Assembly (NCBI GenBank): GCA_003194525.1
Contig: NBIV01000043.1
Span: 1 to 64,000 of the forward strand
Length of the DNA stretch: 64,000 nucleotides
Source: Gracilariopsis chorda
Taxonomy: Eukaryota; Rhodophyta; Florideophyceae; Gracilariales; Gracilariaceae
Reading direction: 5' to 3'
The first letter of the stretch is position 1; every line of letters starts with the position of its first letter. The notes under the pieces were generated by a model. That model worked only from the letters and a program-made list of their open reading frames with translations. It ran no database searches and had not been told where the DNA came from. Positions 23,601 through 33,700 of the stretch are shown here, one piece after another. The position numbers and the translations under genes were made by a program.

Positions 23601-24685
23601 GTTCCATTTACCGAATATAGGCTGCAGTGTCTCCATCATGCAGTTTGTTTGAAAGCGAACAAGGTTTGTTTTGTTGTGGCAAAGGGAAGCACATGCTGCA
23701 TTGAAGAGATAATATACACTGCCATCGTTGGATTTGATGAGGTTTTGCTATCCCAGTATAGTTATGTACTTGCTGCATTGAGGGTGGGAGCTTTTGACTG
23801 GGTTGGAAAAGACGCAAAGAACATCCCAAAGGAATATGATCAAATGCTGCAATTTTCACATGCCACGGACCTTCATTCTTATGCTACCTACTGTAGTCTG
23901 AGTCTGGCATACCGGAGATTATTTTCACTGACAGGGACGCTACCGCCAGCCCGAATGATACTTCCAACAAGTTTGGTCTACTGGAACCATTTCAAGGGAG
24001 GAGTCGATGAATTCAGTCGTACACTGACTTTTCTAGGCTTTACAAACTCCTCGGAGAACCCAATAGTAAATATCATCGGCCGTTTGCTTTGCTCGCAGGT
24101 AAACAATGCCGCTATCGTACACAGATTACCCCTTGCCAAAAAAAGAGCTCTATCGGACACCTGGAATGATGTAAATAGTGCCAAAGGTTATCGAGAGTTA
24201 AAAAAGTTGTTGTTGTTACGTGTTGTGCGTCTTTTGCTTCATATGAAAGACAGCTGGCGAAAGAATACAAGGCACTGTTACAAACAGAGACATCTAGAGC
24301 CCAAAACTGCATAAGCCGAAACTCATTGCCATCAGCCAACGATCAGAGTAGCGTAATTATTCAAATGAAACCATGGTATCAACGTGATGTGGTGCAGAAA
24401 TATAATCGACCGGAGGACACAAAAAGAAGATTATCCGAATCACTCTTGCACAAGGGGGTGAAAAGCAAGGATTCATACTGTGCACTTTGTTCATACAGTT
24501 CTAGTATACGTCAAAACGGAAAAGAGTTTCGGAAGAAAGGAGAATCGCGACAGAAGCAATGGTTTTCTGTACGTAGACAGGCAATATGTACCAATTGCTG
24601 GGATCAATGGCACAAGGATAGAGTATTAGTACGTGCAACCATTTCACCTGCTGATTTAGAGGAGCTTCGAAAACGGGTCCCCTGA
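20698..24685 (+). pseudogene. piggyBac-like transposase with SAP and PD-(D/E)XK-like insert, broken
   Basis: The span is about 1,320 codons, against roughly 600 for typical piggyBac transposases. The N-terminus is acidic and Ser-rich. Catalytic landmarks follow: LSLDGD (Asp codon 21934), AADRG (Asp 22187-22189) and FKGGVDEF (Asp 24006), matching the D268, D346 and D447 contexts of moth piggyBac. A C-terminal zinc-binding region (CALC...ICTNCWDQWH) lies at 24476-24620. Between the second and third Asp are a SAP-like motif (TKAELVAAM...AQIVEKI, about 22969-23064) and a nuclease-like motif, SPDALMVYV...CEIEIKS (23409-23483). In-frame stops lie at 21172, 21790, 22198, 22285 and 22357, and frame changes near 23210, 23410 and 24310. 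The family is solid; the nuclease reading is less sure. Confidence 0.8.
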
Positions 24686-24949
24686 ACGGATATAGTACAC
24701 GCCTAGACCACGAATTGTAGTTCTCTATTGAACAGTTTTGACGTTTATGACATTTCTGTCAATGCGTTACCATGTTTGATCATCGTCATTGAACGCCATT
24801 GGCATGCAAGCTATTCTCGACCCGTACAAGACTCATATCGCCTAGCGACGCGAAAGTCATCCAACAAGCTACCGCTAGGATTTGAAGCCGTAAACACGCT
24901 CTAGAACTGCGTTCGTCGTCCCATTGCTCGGTGAGGTCGTCCCATATCC

Positions 24950-25085
24950 CGGTGAGCTCACCAATCTGCGGTGAGGCTCACCGAACAGTGCGGCGGGCGG
25001 GACGGAAATACGGTGATCTGGGACGGCCTCACCGGCCTCACCCTGAAAATCGGTGAGGAAATTTCCTCACCGAAGTGGCATGGGG
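24950..25085 (-). repeat. piggyBac right terminal inverted repeat, 136 bp
   Basis: This is the inverted copy of 20489-20625. It ends in CATGGGG and is followed by TTAA. More CGGTGAG motifs continue inward to about 24928, in a subterminal zone that has no counterpart on the left. Confidence 0.9.
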
Positions 25086-25089
25086 TTAA

Positions 25090-26653
25090 GGGAGTTGTGC
25101 GCACTGTACGTAGATACAACGAAAAGGGTTAAGGGTTAGCAATCTACATGACTAGTAGGCTGCTAGCAATCCTATACTTCTGCCCTATCATGCTCTTTTC
25201 TCCCGCGACGTAGAAGCTCAAGCTCAGCAAGTGCCTATCCCCTAAAAGATTACCACTCAGCTCCCCCGAGTTGACCCACCCATTCTGCCGTTCTCTTCGA
25301 GCCAGATTCAGTCTTTCCGCAGCCATCCCAAACAAAATCACTACGTCTTTTGGTGCCTCATTCGAGCTTTTGTTTTGTCAGATTGTGCAAAGCACAGCTC
25401 CGCTGTGCACGCGCTCACGGTCTGCGACCGTGTCCCGGTCATGCATGGTACCGATGGTGCAACAAACCAATGCAGTAAACACACTGGCTTCTTCTCTGCT
25501 GCAAATGTGCTTGTAAACTGGCTTTCTCAATGGAATCCCGTCTCGTTTCGTACTTGCCGTCTCGATCTTCAGGATGAGAGAGAGCGCGAGAGAGAGAGAG
25601 CAACATTCCCGTCACATTTTTGCTCTTCATCACCATAATGCAGACAAGCAGCTTACAGATATACAGCCCATGCACATTCATTGATTCTATGAAACAGTAG
25701 CAAATCGAAATGCACGTGAAGTAAGGGTTGGGATTGCTAACCTTATTGCCACTAAGATCTGTAGTCAATTCGTCCGCAACTGATCAGGATAACGTAGCAC
25801 TTTCCAGCATGCTCGTCATTCTTGCATCGGCTTTCCCAGGCAACATGCTTGCTCCCCTCGGAAACCGCTCTGCGAACAGTGTGTCGCGCATTCCCACAGC
25901 TCGCAGACACAACTGTCGTGCATCATACGATTATAAGCCAACAACTTGTTTGTGTATCAATCATTGACAAGCTTTTGAGGCGCCCCAGCGTGCATTCGTT
26001 CACGTCGCTCCTACTTCTATCACGTCAACAGTACTTGAGCAGTGAGTCACGCAACTTGAAAAAGCCTCTGTCAACAAGCGTCCACACAACGCCAGTCACA
26101 CGTCCACTACCCCATATTCCTTTAAACCCGATCCGCACAACACCACACACCCAAAAAAAAGAACTCTTATCGTGTAGCTCTTAGTGTTTAATGGTTTGGT
26201 CATTTCTAGAGAGAGAATAAGATCCAAGTGCGCTACATGTCAGAAACATTGTTATATGTCACACAATCGGCCACGGTTCAGCCGTAATATATAAACAGTC
26301 GAACAGTCGAGGAGCATGATGCTTGCCGTTGATATAGATCGAGTGGTAGATATCAAAACGTTTACTTTGACAGTGGAGATGTCCACGACCTTCGGCCCGT
26401 TCGGTAGAGCTCGGTGCCACGGAGCGAAATCGGCCATGAAGCAATCCATCAGTCAGGACGGTAAATGACGCAGTGCGGTGCGGCGTTAGTCTGCAAAATG
26501 TTGCAGATGAAAGTATACAACATACATGAACTTTTCTAAGACAGGTATAGCCGGCAGGACAATGATGTACACCACAGTACAATACAAGAAAAGGACAGCA
26601 AGTGCGCCGTTTTGCGACCTGAGTTGAAGTGTTGTCATAAGCAGAGTGTTTCC
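25090..26653. other. Gene-free stretch between piggyBac and the G3BP-like gene
   Basis: Only short frames occur here. The one clear feature is a GA-rich simple repeat at about 25573-25600. No RNA gene or transposon signature is recognised. The right end probably holds the 3' UTR of the minus-strand gene ending at 26654. Confidence 0.4.
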
Positions 26654-28207
26654 TTAGCTCAGTGGAGTGGAGTTGGGGCGATGACGACGAGCGCCCCTGG
26701 CACCACCACGGCCACCTCGCGTACTACCCGGTCGACGCCCAGCGTATGCTGAACGCTTTTCCGATACATTGAGTGGGATTCCCTTGAAGGGTCCTTCGTT
26801 TCTCGGACCGTTCGCCCAAGCGGCGACAGCAGCTTTGACACCTTCAGGAGAGTCATACTCGACAAAGGCAATTCCTTTGGCTGGTTTGACTTCGACGTGA
26901 CAAAGTTTATGGCCGTATGTGCTGAACTCTTCACGTAGAGAATTGGTCAGGCCACGGGGATCTTGTATGGCCTGATCGCCAAGAATAGCGAGCTGAACGA
27001 CGGCGGAAGGTCCGAAGACACGAGGATGAGTCCTATACGGGTGAGTGTGATGGTGCGGCTGCCTGTGACCGTTCTGGATGTTCTCACGGCGAGTCGAGGC
27101 GGTTGCAGCGGCACTGATGGTGGCGGGGGCGGGGGTGGCAGTGGTGGAAGTGGTAGTGGTTGTAGTGGGCGTATGGGGAGCGGTCTTCTGATCGGACTGG
27201 GATGGGACAGATTCGGCTGGCTCTTCTGGTGGTATCGGGGCAACCGGTGGCTTCTCTTCAGACGGTGGTGGTGAGACAGAGGAGTCGACTTCGTCCTTGG
27301 AAGAAACAATGGAAGCCCATGTCTTCTTGGCGGAGGGCACGGAGCGCGTAGCAATGGTTTGCTCGGTGGAGTCAAGTTTGGGCAGCGAGGGTGCAGGGTG
27401 ATGTTCAGGGATGCGGTCGGGTTGAGCAGGAGCAGCAGAAGATGGGGTGGGTGAGCTGGGATCGACAGGGGGAATAACAGATTCGGGTGAGGTGTGGGGT
27501 TGCGGTTCGGTTTCCTTGTGAGCGACGACTGTGCCGTTGACCGGAGGCAGAGGCTCAGGGGTGACTTGGGCGAGGTCTGGTTCGTCTGCGGGAATGTCTG
27601 CAGGAGCGTGGGGCTGAGCGATGGCGGGCTGCGGAGAAGTGGGCTTCTGCGAGTCGAGATCGGTGGGGGGAGGAGTCTTGGTGGGGTCAGCAGGGACGGC
27701 GGGGATTGCGTCAGACGGTGGTGTGGCGGGTGACTTGGTGGCAGTGGTAGTGGTGGTGGCAGTGGTGGTGGCAGTGGTGGTGGCAGTGGTGGTGGCAGTG
27801 GTGGTGGTGGCGGTATCGGACAGAGTGGCGAAAATGTCGTTGCGGCAGTAGAAGTGGACGTCATGAGAGTCCCTCTGCTTCTCTAGGACGAAGGTCTGGG
27901 TGAAAGGCTCAGAGCGACCATCGACGACGAAGCGACCGAGGACGACGACGAGGTAGGCAGAATCGCCGGTCTGCTGGGCGGCAACGTTACTGACGGTGGT
28001 GACGGCGCCTGCTAGGGGGAGCTTACAAGCGATGTGGGCGATGGCGGGGCCGTTGGCGGTGAGGCCTTCGCCGTGGTGGATCTCTGAATCCGGTCCGTAG
28101 AGCTCGACGATACGCTGCGGCATCTTGTGGGCGACGCTGTAGTAGATATTGACGAAAGACTGGGCGACTTGAGCAGCGGAGGGGACGACTTTCGGAGGAG
28201 CACCCAT
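26654..28207 (-). CDS. G3BP: G3BP-like protein: NTF2 domain, low-complexity linker, RRM, RGG
   Basis: The 517-residue product has an NTF2-like domain at about residues 10-120 (VAQSFVNIYYSVAHKMP, VVVLGRFVVDG, FTQTFVLEKQ, HFYCRNDIF). A long Pro/Thr/Ser/Glu linker includes Thr-Ala repeats near residues 132-158. An RRM lies at about 402-485 (VVQLAILGD, KGIAFVEYDSPEGVKAA), and the tail is Arg/Gly-rich (STRGGRGGARGA). This order is that of Ras-GAP SH3-binding proteins, which bind mRNA and nucleate stress granules in the cytoplasm. There is no intron. The start is the first Met of the frame, directly before the NTF2 domain. The gene is divergent from the coiled-coil gene at 28570, with 362 bp between starts. 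Confidence 0.9.
   Translation of the reverse strand: MGAPPKVVPSAAQVAQSFVNIYYSVAHKMPQRIVELYGPDSEIHHGEGLTANGPAIAHIACKLPLAGAVTTVSNVAAQQTGDSAYLVVVLGRFVVDGRSEPFTQTFVLEKQRDSHDVHFYCRNDIFATLSDTATTTTATTTATTTATTTATTTTTATKSPATPPSDAIPAVPADPTKTPPPTDLDSQKPTSPQPAIAQPHAPADIPADEPDLAQVTPEPLPPVNGTVVAHKETEPQPHTSPESVIPPVDPSSPTPSSAAPAQPDRIPEHHPAPSLPKLDSTEQTIATRSVPSAKKTWASIVSSKDEVDSSVSPPPSEEKPPVAPIPPEEPAESVPSQSDQKTAPHTPTTTTTTSTTATPAPATISAAATASTRRENIQNGHRQPHHHTHPYRTHPRVFGPSAVVQLAILGDQAIQDPRGLTNSLREEFSTYGHKLCHVEVKPAKGIAFVEYDSPEGVKAAVAAWANGPRNEGPFKGIPLNVSEKRSAYAGRRPGSTRGGRGGARGARRHRPNSTPLS
27737..27812. repeat. GTGGTGGCA-type minisatellite within the G3BP-like gene
   Basis: Near-perfect units of GTGGTGGCA(GTG) recur. 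On the coding strand they encode Thr-Thr-Ala-Thr repeats in the disordered linker. Such an array is prone to length change while keeping the frame. Confidence 0.8.
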
Positions 28208-28569
28208 ACTGGGGAAGGGAAGGGAAGGGGGAAGGGAGGGGAAGAGGGGGAGGGGGGGGGGATGGGGGGGGGGTTGGGAGCTGATGGAGTAGGGGGGAAT
28301 GCGGGGGGGGAGGGGAGGTGGATTGGTTAAGCTTGTGGGGGAGGGTGTGGAGGGGGGTTAAGGCGGAACCGGGGGTGGGGGCGTCGTACAGGAGGGCGGC
28401 TTATGTGTTGGCGGCGGCCGCGCGCGCGGTGAGCGCATGGCGCGTGCGCGGCGATTTTCTGAAGCTGCGCGCTTTGGCAGTTAGGGTTGGGCGATTTGGT
28501 TGGCGGCACTTTTTGAACAGCTGCAACACTTGGCGTCGCTAGCGTCCGCTTCGCTCCATCGCGCGCAGC
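28208..28569. promoter_or_regulatory. Shared divergent promoter region with G runs
   Basis: The 362 bp between two divergent starts must hold both promoters. The left half is almost pure purine, with runs of ten or more G at 28251-28275, and could form quadruplex DNA. No TATA box is evident. The regulatory role is inferred from the gene arrangement only. Confidence 0.5.
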
Positions 28570-29607
28570 ATGTCCTCCGTTCAGGATCGCATCCGCAGCT
28601 TGCAGCGCGAGCGCGAGCGCGCCGAGTCGTCAAGCGCGCCCGTAGAATCCGTGCAGTCGCGCGCCCGCGCCGTGGACCACGCCGAGAAGCACTCTTCCTC
28701 CTCTTCGGCTGGCGCGGAGCGCTCGCTCTCTCAGCTGGCCAGCCGCTTCGACAGCGCCGATGAAGCCGACACTGCTCGCGCGCTGAGCGGGCGCGTTGCG
28801 CAGTTTGATGCCGCTGCGGGCGCGCAATCGGTGCAGATGCGTATGAAGAGGCTGGAAAGTGACGCGCAGACTGGCTCAATTGCGGGTCGGGCGGCCGCTT
28901 TCGAAACTGAACGCGGCCAGATTGGCGATGTCGCTGCGCGGTTTTCGCGGACGCCGGACGAGGGCGACGCGAGTGCGGCCGACGCTTTGAGGAACGCTCG
29001 AGCGCGATTCGAGGAGTCGGCAAGTGATGGTGCTGCGCCACGCGAGACGCCCAACGTGCCCAAAGCGCCCAAAGCGCCCAAAGCGCCCAAAGCGCCCAAA
29101 GCGCCCAAAGCGCCCGTGCCGTCTGCGGACGGCGCATCTGAGAAGAAGAATGTGTCGAGTCGGGCCGCAATGTTTGAGAAGGCTGGGGAGGGAAAGCGAG
29201 ACGGTGATGCACCGATTGTGGGTAGACCCACACCCAGTTTAGTATCGCTTGGAAGCGATGATAGCGCGGCGGTTACTAATGACGTTGTATCGCGTCGTGC
29301 AGCCGTGTTTGAGAATGAGACTGGTCCCGGAGGAAAGCGCTGTGCTGTGGCGAAGTCGGCCGCGCTGTTCGAGAAGGGACGTGTTGTGAATGCTGTGGAA
29401 GAGGATGATCAGAGCGCGCAGAAGACAGAGACGGTCACGCCCAAGGCGCCTGTTGAGCAGAAGAGCGTACATGACGAACTACGGGAAGTGAAACGTGCTA
29501 ATGAACAGTTGTTGTCTACGTTGCTGAGGCTCACTGCGTCATTTCGCGATCTGGAGAAGAGTCGGGATCATTTGCAACAGAAGATTGCAAAGCTGGAGAG
29601 CAAGTAG
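28570..29607 (+). CDS. Repeat-containing coiled-coil protein, unknown family, 345 aa
   Basis: The product is charged and Ala/Ser-rich. A short motif of the form (V/I)-x2-R-A-A-x-F-E recurs at least six times: IAGRAAAFE, VSSRAAMFE, VSRRAAVFE, VAKSAALFE, and looser forms such as LSGRVAQFD and LASRFD. A Pro-Lys-Ala tract of six units follows the fourth motif or so. The last 60 residues (VHDELREVKRANEQLL...LQQKIAKLES) form a clear coiled coil. No enzyme motif or membrane segment is present. The repeats could be short linear binding sites for one partner, with the coiled coil giving oligomers. I do not recognise the family. The start ATG is the first in frame. Confidence 0.75.
   Translation: MSSVQDRIRSLQRERERAESSSAPVESVQSRARAVDHAEKHSSSSSAGAERSLSQLASRFDSADEADTARALSGRVAQFDAAAGAQSVQMRMKRLESDAQTGSIAGRAAAFETERGQIGDVAARFSRTPDEGDASAADALRNARARFEESASDGAAPRETPNVPKAPKAPKAPKAPKAPKAPVPSADGASEKKNVSSRAAMFEKAGEGKRDGDAPIVGRPTPSLVSLGSDDSAAVTNDVVSRRAAVFENETGPGGKRCAVAKSAALFEKGRVVNAVEEDDQSAQKTETVTPKAPVEQKSVHDELREVKRANEQLLSTLLRLTASFRDLEKSRDHLQQKIAKLESK
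29059..29112 (+). repeat. 9-bp tandem repeat (CCCAAAGCG) x6
   Basis: Six identical copies encode Pro-Lys-Ala units in the coiled-coil gene. Perfect identity suggests recent expansion. Confidence 0.9.
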
Positions 29608-29827
29608 CGCTTCCCCTGTTTTGCAGTGCTTGCTTGCTGAGCGATGCTTGCATCATTTGTACTAACTGATAAAGACGATGGGCATATTAGATACGGTTTT
29701 GTTCCATTCTTGCGTTCGTAGTGTTCGTGAAGACGGTGCTCTCGATGCCGGTGGCGGTCAGCTGTGCTCCCTATCTACGCGAAGCAAAACAGCACTCGCT
29801 TGGTGCGCATCCGGAGTGACGTCACCA

Positions 29828-29898
29828 GTACTGTGCGTTGGTGGCTGAAGAGCCGGTGGTGACGCACCACCTGCTCTGCAGCCACCAACGCACAGTAC
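29828..29898. other. Long hairpin, 34-position stem with 3-nt loop
   Basis: Arms 29828-29847 and 29879-29898 are perfectly complementary over 20 bp. The inner arms 29848-29861 and 29865-29878 pair at 12 of 14 positions, closed by the loop ACG. Thirty-two of 34 positions therefore pair. It lies between the coiled-coil gene end (29607) and the peroxiredoxin start (30086), with no coding role. It could be a small-RNA precursor, a foldback element or a regulatory hairpin. Confidence 0.8.
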
Positions 29899-30085
29899 GT
29901 GTAACGATCCAAGCGTTGTCACTCGTGTACGGTACGAACGGAAACCGCTCGGATCACCTTCAGAATCCGTTCAGATTGCACCGCAGCTCCCGCATGTCCT
30001 CCGAGAAGTCAACCACGGTACCGGTACCTCCGAGCGCCATACACGCCGTCTCCATCCCCACCACAGCTCTTATTCTTCCTTCGCA

Positions 30086-30746
30086 ATGGCGTTTATTACC
30101 CCTTTCACCCGCACTTCACTAACACCCCGGCGCCGTACTCTCCCTCTCCAATCCACCCGTCCGTCAATCATTCGTCTTCCAAGACGTCCACTCCTCCGCA
30201 TGAGCCTTGCCGTCGGATCACCCATCCCGTCATTCACGCTCCCCACAGACGGTGCCAAAACCTTATCCACCACAGATATCTCAAAAGGTCCAGCAATCAT
30301 CTACTTCTATCCAAAGGACGCCACCCCCGGCTGTACATGCGAGGCCCAGGATTTCAGGGACTTTAAACCGCAACTCGAACAAATGGGCGCCACAGTCGTC
30401 GGCGTGAGCAAGGACTCTGTGGAGAGTCATGACGCTTTTGTGAACGATCTTTCTCTTAATTTCCCTCTTATTAGCGATGATGGCACCCTGTGCGAGGCGT
30501 TTGGCGTATGGAAGGTGCGTTTCGCCTTGTTTTGTTTCTTGTCTGTCACTTTGATGATGCGATTTGCTAATGCTAACTTTGCGCTGTTTACCACTTTTGC
30601 AGCTGCGCAAGCGTGGCGATAGGGAGTTTATGGGCATTGAGAGATCTACCTTTCTGCTCAAAGATGGCGTCATCGTCAAGGAATGGCGTGGCATGAAAGC
30701 CACTGGTCATGCAGCTCAAGTCATGGATGCACTCAAAGCATTGTGA
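30086..30746 (+). CDS. PRXQ: Peroxiredoxin Q (BCP family), one intron, probably plastid
   Basis: Exon 1 is 30086-30514 and exon 2 is 30603-30746, joined in phase 0 to give 190 residues. The thioredoxin-fold core includes FYPKDATPGCTCEAQDF, with the peroxidatic Cys83, and VVGVSKDSVESHDAF. Exon 2 supplies GIERSTFLLKDGVI. The enzyme reduces hydrogen peroxide and organic peroxides using thioredoxin. The first 40 residues are rich in Ser, Thr, Arg and Pro with almost no acid, as in plastid (or mitochondrial) transit peptides. In most PrxQ proteins a resolving Cys lies five residues after the peroxidatic one. Here that position is Gln88, and an extra Cys85 is present instead. Confidence 0.92.
30515..30602 (+). 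other. Intron of the peroxiredoxin Q gene, 88 bp
   Basis: The intron starts GTGCGT and ends TTTTGCAG. A good branch-point match (GCTAAC) lies about 30 bases before the acceptor. Removing it joins Lys143 to a Leu codon in phase and completes the peroxiredoxin fold. It is the only intron I can support in this window. Confidence 0.9.
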
Positions 30747-33700
30747 TCGTTCCCGTTCCGTGATTTGTATCACACATCTATCACAGACCACCATTTCTAC
30801 GTATTCATTTCCTATCCCCATTCGTTTTAATCAACACTCGACAATAAATCTTCAAACTCTCCTCGCTACACCACCACCAACTGAACAGAAGGTAATAACA
30901 AAAGCAGGCCATTCATCACCTCCAAGTCTACCCCCTACTGTAGAGAGTGCCCTTGACAATTATATACTTTGCACATCTTAGTTAACCGTGGCTTCCCCAG
31001 ATTCTTGTCCTGCCGAAATGGTGCGCATCTCGAGTAAGCGTACGGCAGGAACTCATGCAAACTCTGAAGAGGTATCGGTTGTTCTTCACGGTTTCCACTT
31101 GCAATCGCATTAGACCATACAATACACTCATGCCCTACATGCAATCTAAGCACTTCACACCATGCTCCCCTCACTCTTCACTACCAAAATTATCAATAAA
31201 CCTCACCATAGTCCTGAACGTTATTATCCAACCTGGATGCCCGCCTTGTTGTGTTCTGTGAGGTACCGCTAACCCTTATTGCTCGTTGGAAGCATAAGTT
31301 TCAATTACGTTTGGAATGTAACAAGCCCACTAGGAGCTCATCAATGCATTACAAGTATTGCTTGCTTTCCATAATATTCCCGGATGTCGCTCATTTTCCG
31401 AACCGAATCAGCAGGAATTGAGTCAATGTTGATGTAATGTATACCGAAAAGCCAAAGCGGGTATCGTGAAAGGTATCTAGGCGCTTCCACTTCAGCGTGT
31501 ACAGGTCGTATACTCGCAATCAGGCCTATTATTGTATTGTATAGTATAGAACTATGTGGGCTCAATGTATGGATGTATGTTTAAGAGCGCACGTCACTAA
31601 TTCCGAAAGCGTGGAGCCCTTATCGAAGAATTCTTCTCTACTTAAGAAACCCAACACCCTATCCGGCCATTTCTTCGCTATTTCTGACACTCCAAGCCCT
31701 TGTCTTTCGTGCGGACGGGAGAGCCTTTCGCCTGGACTTGGCGCGTTTTCTACACCTCATGACAAAGTGATCAACGCTGTTTTCAACTCTATGCCTGATT
31801 TCTAACGGACAGTGGCTTTTTCTATTCAACAGGAAAGTAGAAACAGGGTATGGCCCTGTTCCATGTCCCACAAATGTTTGTTGACAGAGCCGTTTGTGCT
31901 GTTCCAAGCGTAACGTGGTCTATAAGCGGTTCCGGTACCTTTTTAACTGGCGGCTGAGTAACGAGATCGAGCTTAAGCCTCTACCGAGTTCTAGGAAGTC
32001 CAGCGGAACCTTTTCTTGGTCTGCCAATGGTAAGGAGAGCCCTGTCTTGGTCAGCTTGTCTGATGTCTCATTTCGATCAATACCGCAGCGTCCGGGAACC
32101 CAACAGCTTCCACTAGATATCTGTTGCCAACAATATGGGCTCATAATACTGCATTTTCTCCCTAGCGATATCGGAGGGGCATCTGCACAGAATGACTTCT
32201 CTCTTAGCATGAAACCAACAAACTTCTTTGGGTTCAGTTATCTTTTTGAACAGTTATTCACGTCCAGACTTCAAATCACGCAACGTATCACCACAGCATA
32301 CAGAGAGCAGTAATCTACATGTTTTGTTACCCTTCCAAGCCTTTCACACAAAATGAGCTTGTACGAATCTACAGAATGCATCTGCTCAGCTTCGCTTTCC
32401 GGTGATTCGCAAAGCAGGAATGGTGGTGCACACTGTGGGCTGACTAGTTTGTTGTGCCAAAGATGATAGTAAACACTTCTCGTTGCCATACATCTCTATA
32501 TCCCTGTGCATATAAGTCTAGTGAAAAGCACTATTTCATGTTGTCACAGTTTAGGATCGAGAAAGAGATTATGCTTCTGGCAATTGTACCAAAGTTTTAT
32601 AGTGCGACACAATCTCTTACCTATCCGCCTCGAAGCCATGCACAAAATCTTTAGTATTGCCTTAGTTCTACGATATCGCCGTGGAGCGGCATCATGACGG
32701 AAAGAACCCTTACCTCCCCCTCGGAGAAGGCAACACCTTAACCTCCAATAAAGGGTTCGAACATGGCCAGACAAGTTGCTGGTGTATCTATAGAGAGAAG
32801 GCTTTTTCCTAAATCAACCCCTACCGCTGTGAAAGATAAGTATCGTTATTGCTCCCGCCACCGATAATCTTGGTAAAAACAAAAATATTGTTGTTAGTGT
32901 ACTTCGATACTGCGCTTGTCTGTACATTCGCTTGGCCTAGTGTCCGTTCCTTTGCGCTTTAGTTCACTATGCGTATATAAGCGCGTACTTTGTCTGCCCA
33001 CTTGTTACGGGCAAAGGGAGAGAAGAGGAGAGAGATTACGGACGAGAGAAACTACGTCCCTGGATACTGTTGTGTTACTAAAACGTAGACATTGTTACTA
33101 CCGGTTTGCCCAACTTTTCATAACCGCTGTCTCGGATTTAGGGACTTGGCCCATCAACACATGCACTCACACAATCGTTGACAGCATTCATCTTGACATT
33201 TTCAGATAGTATCGAGTGAGTAGTTTTGCATGTCTGGGCCTCAAATCGTTCTAAGACAACGTTAACGTTTGTTCTGCCAGCATTCTGGCAAGAAGATAAT
33301 ATTAGTTCCAGTTTGTAAACCCAACCTGAAAGTAACTCTTAGATTACTGGGAAACAGTGTCATGTGTTTACGCCAATGCTCTAAAATAGAATCTTTGAAT
33401 CCAGATTAGCACCTAGGTTTAGTCGGGACAAGGACAGCCGTCCACATATGAGCAACAACCACACAGCTGTCTGCTTCGTAGAACTCAGCCTTCGTAAAGT
33501 AGATCTTAGCTCTTAGAGATAGTATCCGTCGAACCATCGTGGGAGAGAAGTCTTATACAACGAATAACTTAACAAAAGCTGGGAAGCGTGTTGTAGGCAT
33601 CGGAAAACGCAGGTACGGAGGATATACGGTAATCCTTGAAGATCTCGAGCTGTCTGCTGCCATCCGTTCACACCAGACATGTGGCGTAGTTGTTTTTGTC

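Larger units (their letters stand above)
20489..25085 (+). mobile_element. piggyBac-superfamily transposon, 4.6 kb, complete ends
   Basis: The element has TTAA target duplications, long inverted repeats (20489-20625 and 24950-25085) and one transposase reading frame on the plus strand. The transposase is interrupted by several stops and frameshifts, so the copy is dead although its ends are intact. The inverted repeats differ at fewer than ten positions. The piggyBac assignment rests on the TTAA, the CCCC terminus, the Asp motifs, the K-G-G-V-D motif and a C-terminal Cys-rich domain. Confidence 0.9.

Noticed and set aside
26947-27864. 305-codon Pro-rich frame on the minus strand
   Set aside because: It is a frame-shifted shadow of the G3BP-like gene in a Pro/Thr low-complexity region.
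28481-29233. Antisense frames of 250 and 166 codons over the coiled-coil gene
   Set aside because: They mirror the repeats and GC-rich codons of the sense gene and contain runs such as Ala-Leu-Trp that come from the 9-bp repeat.
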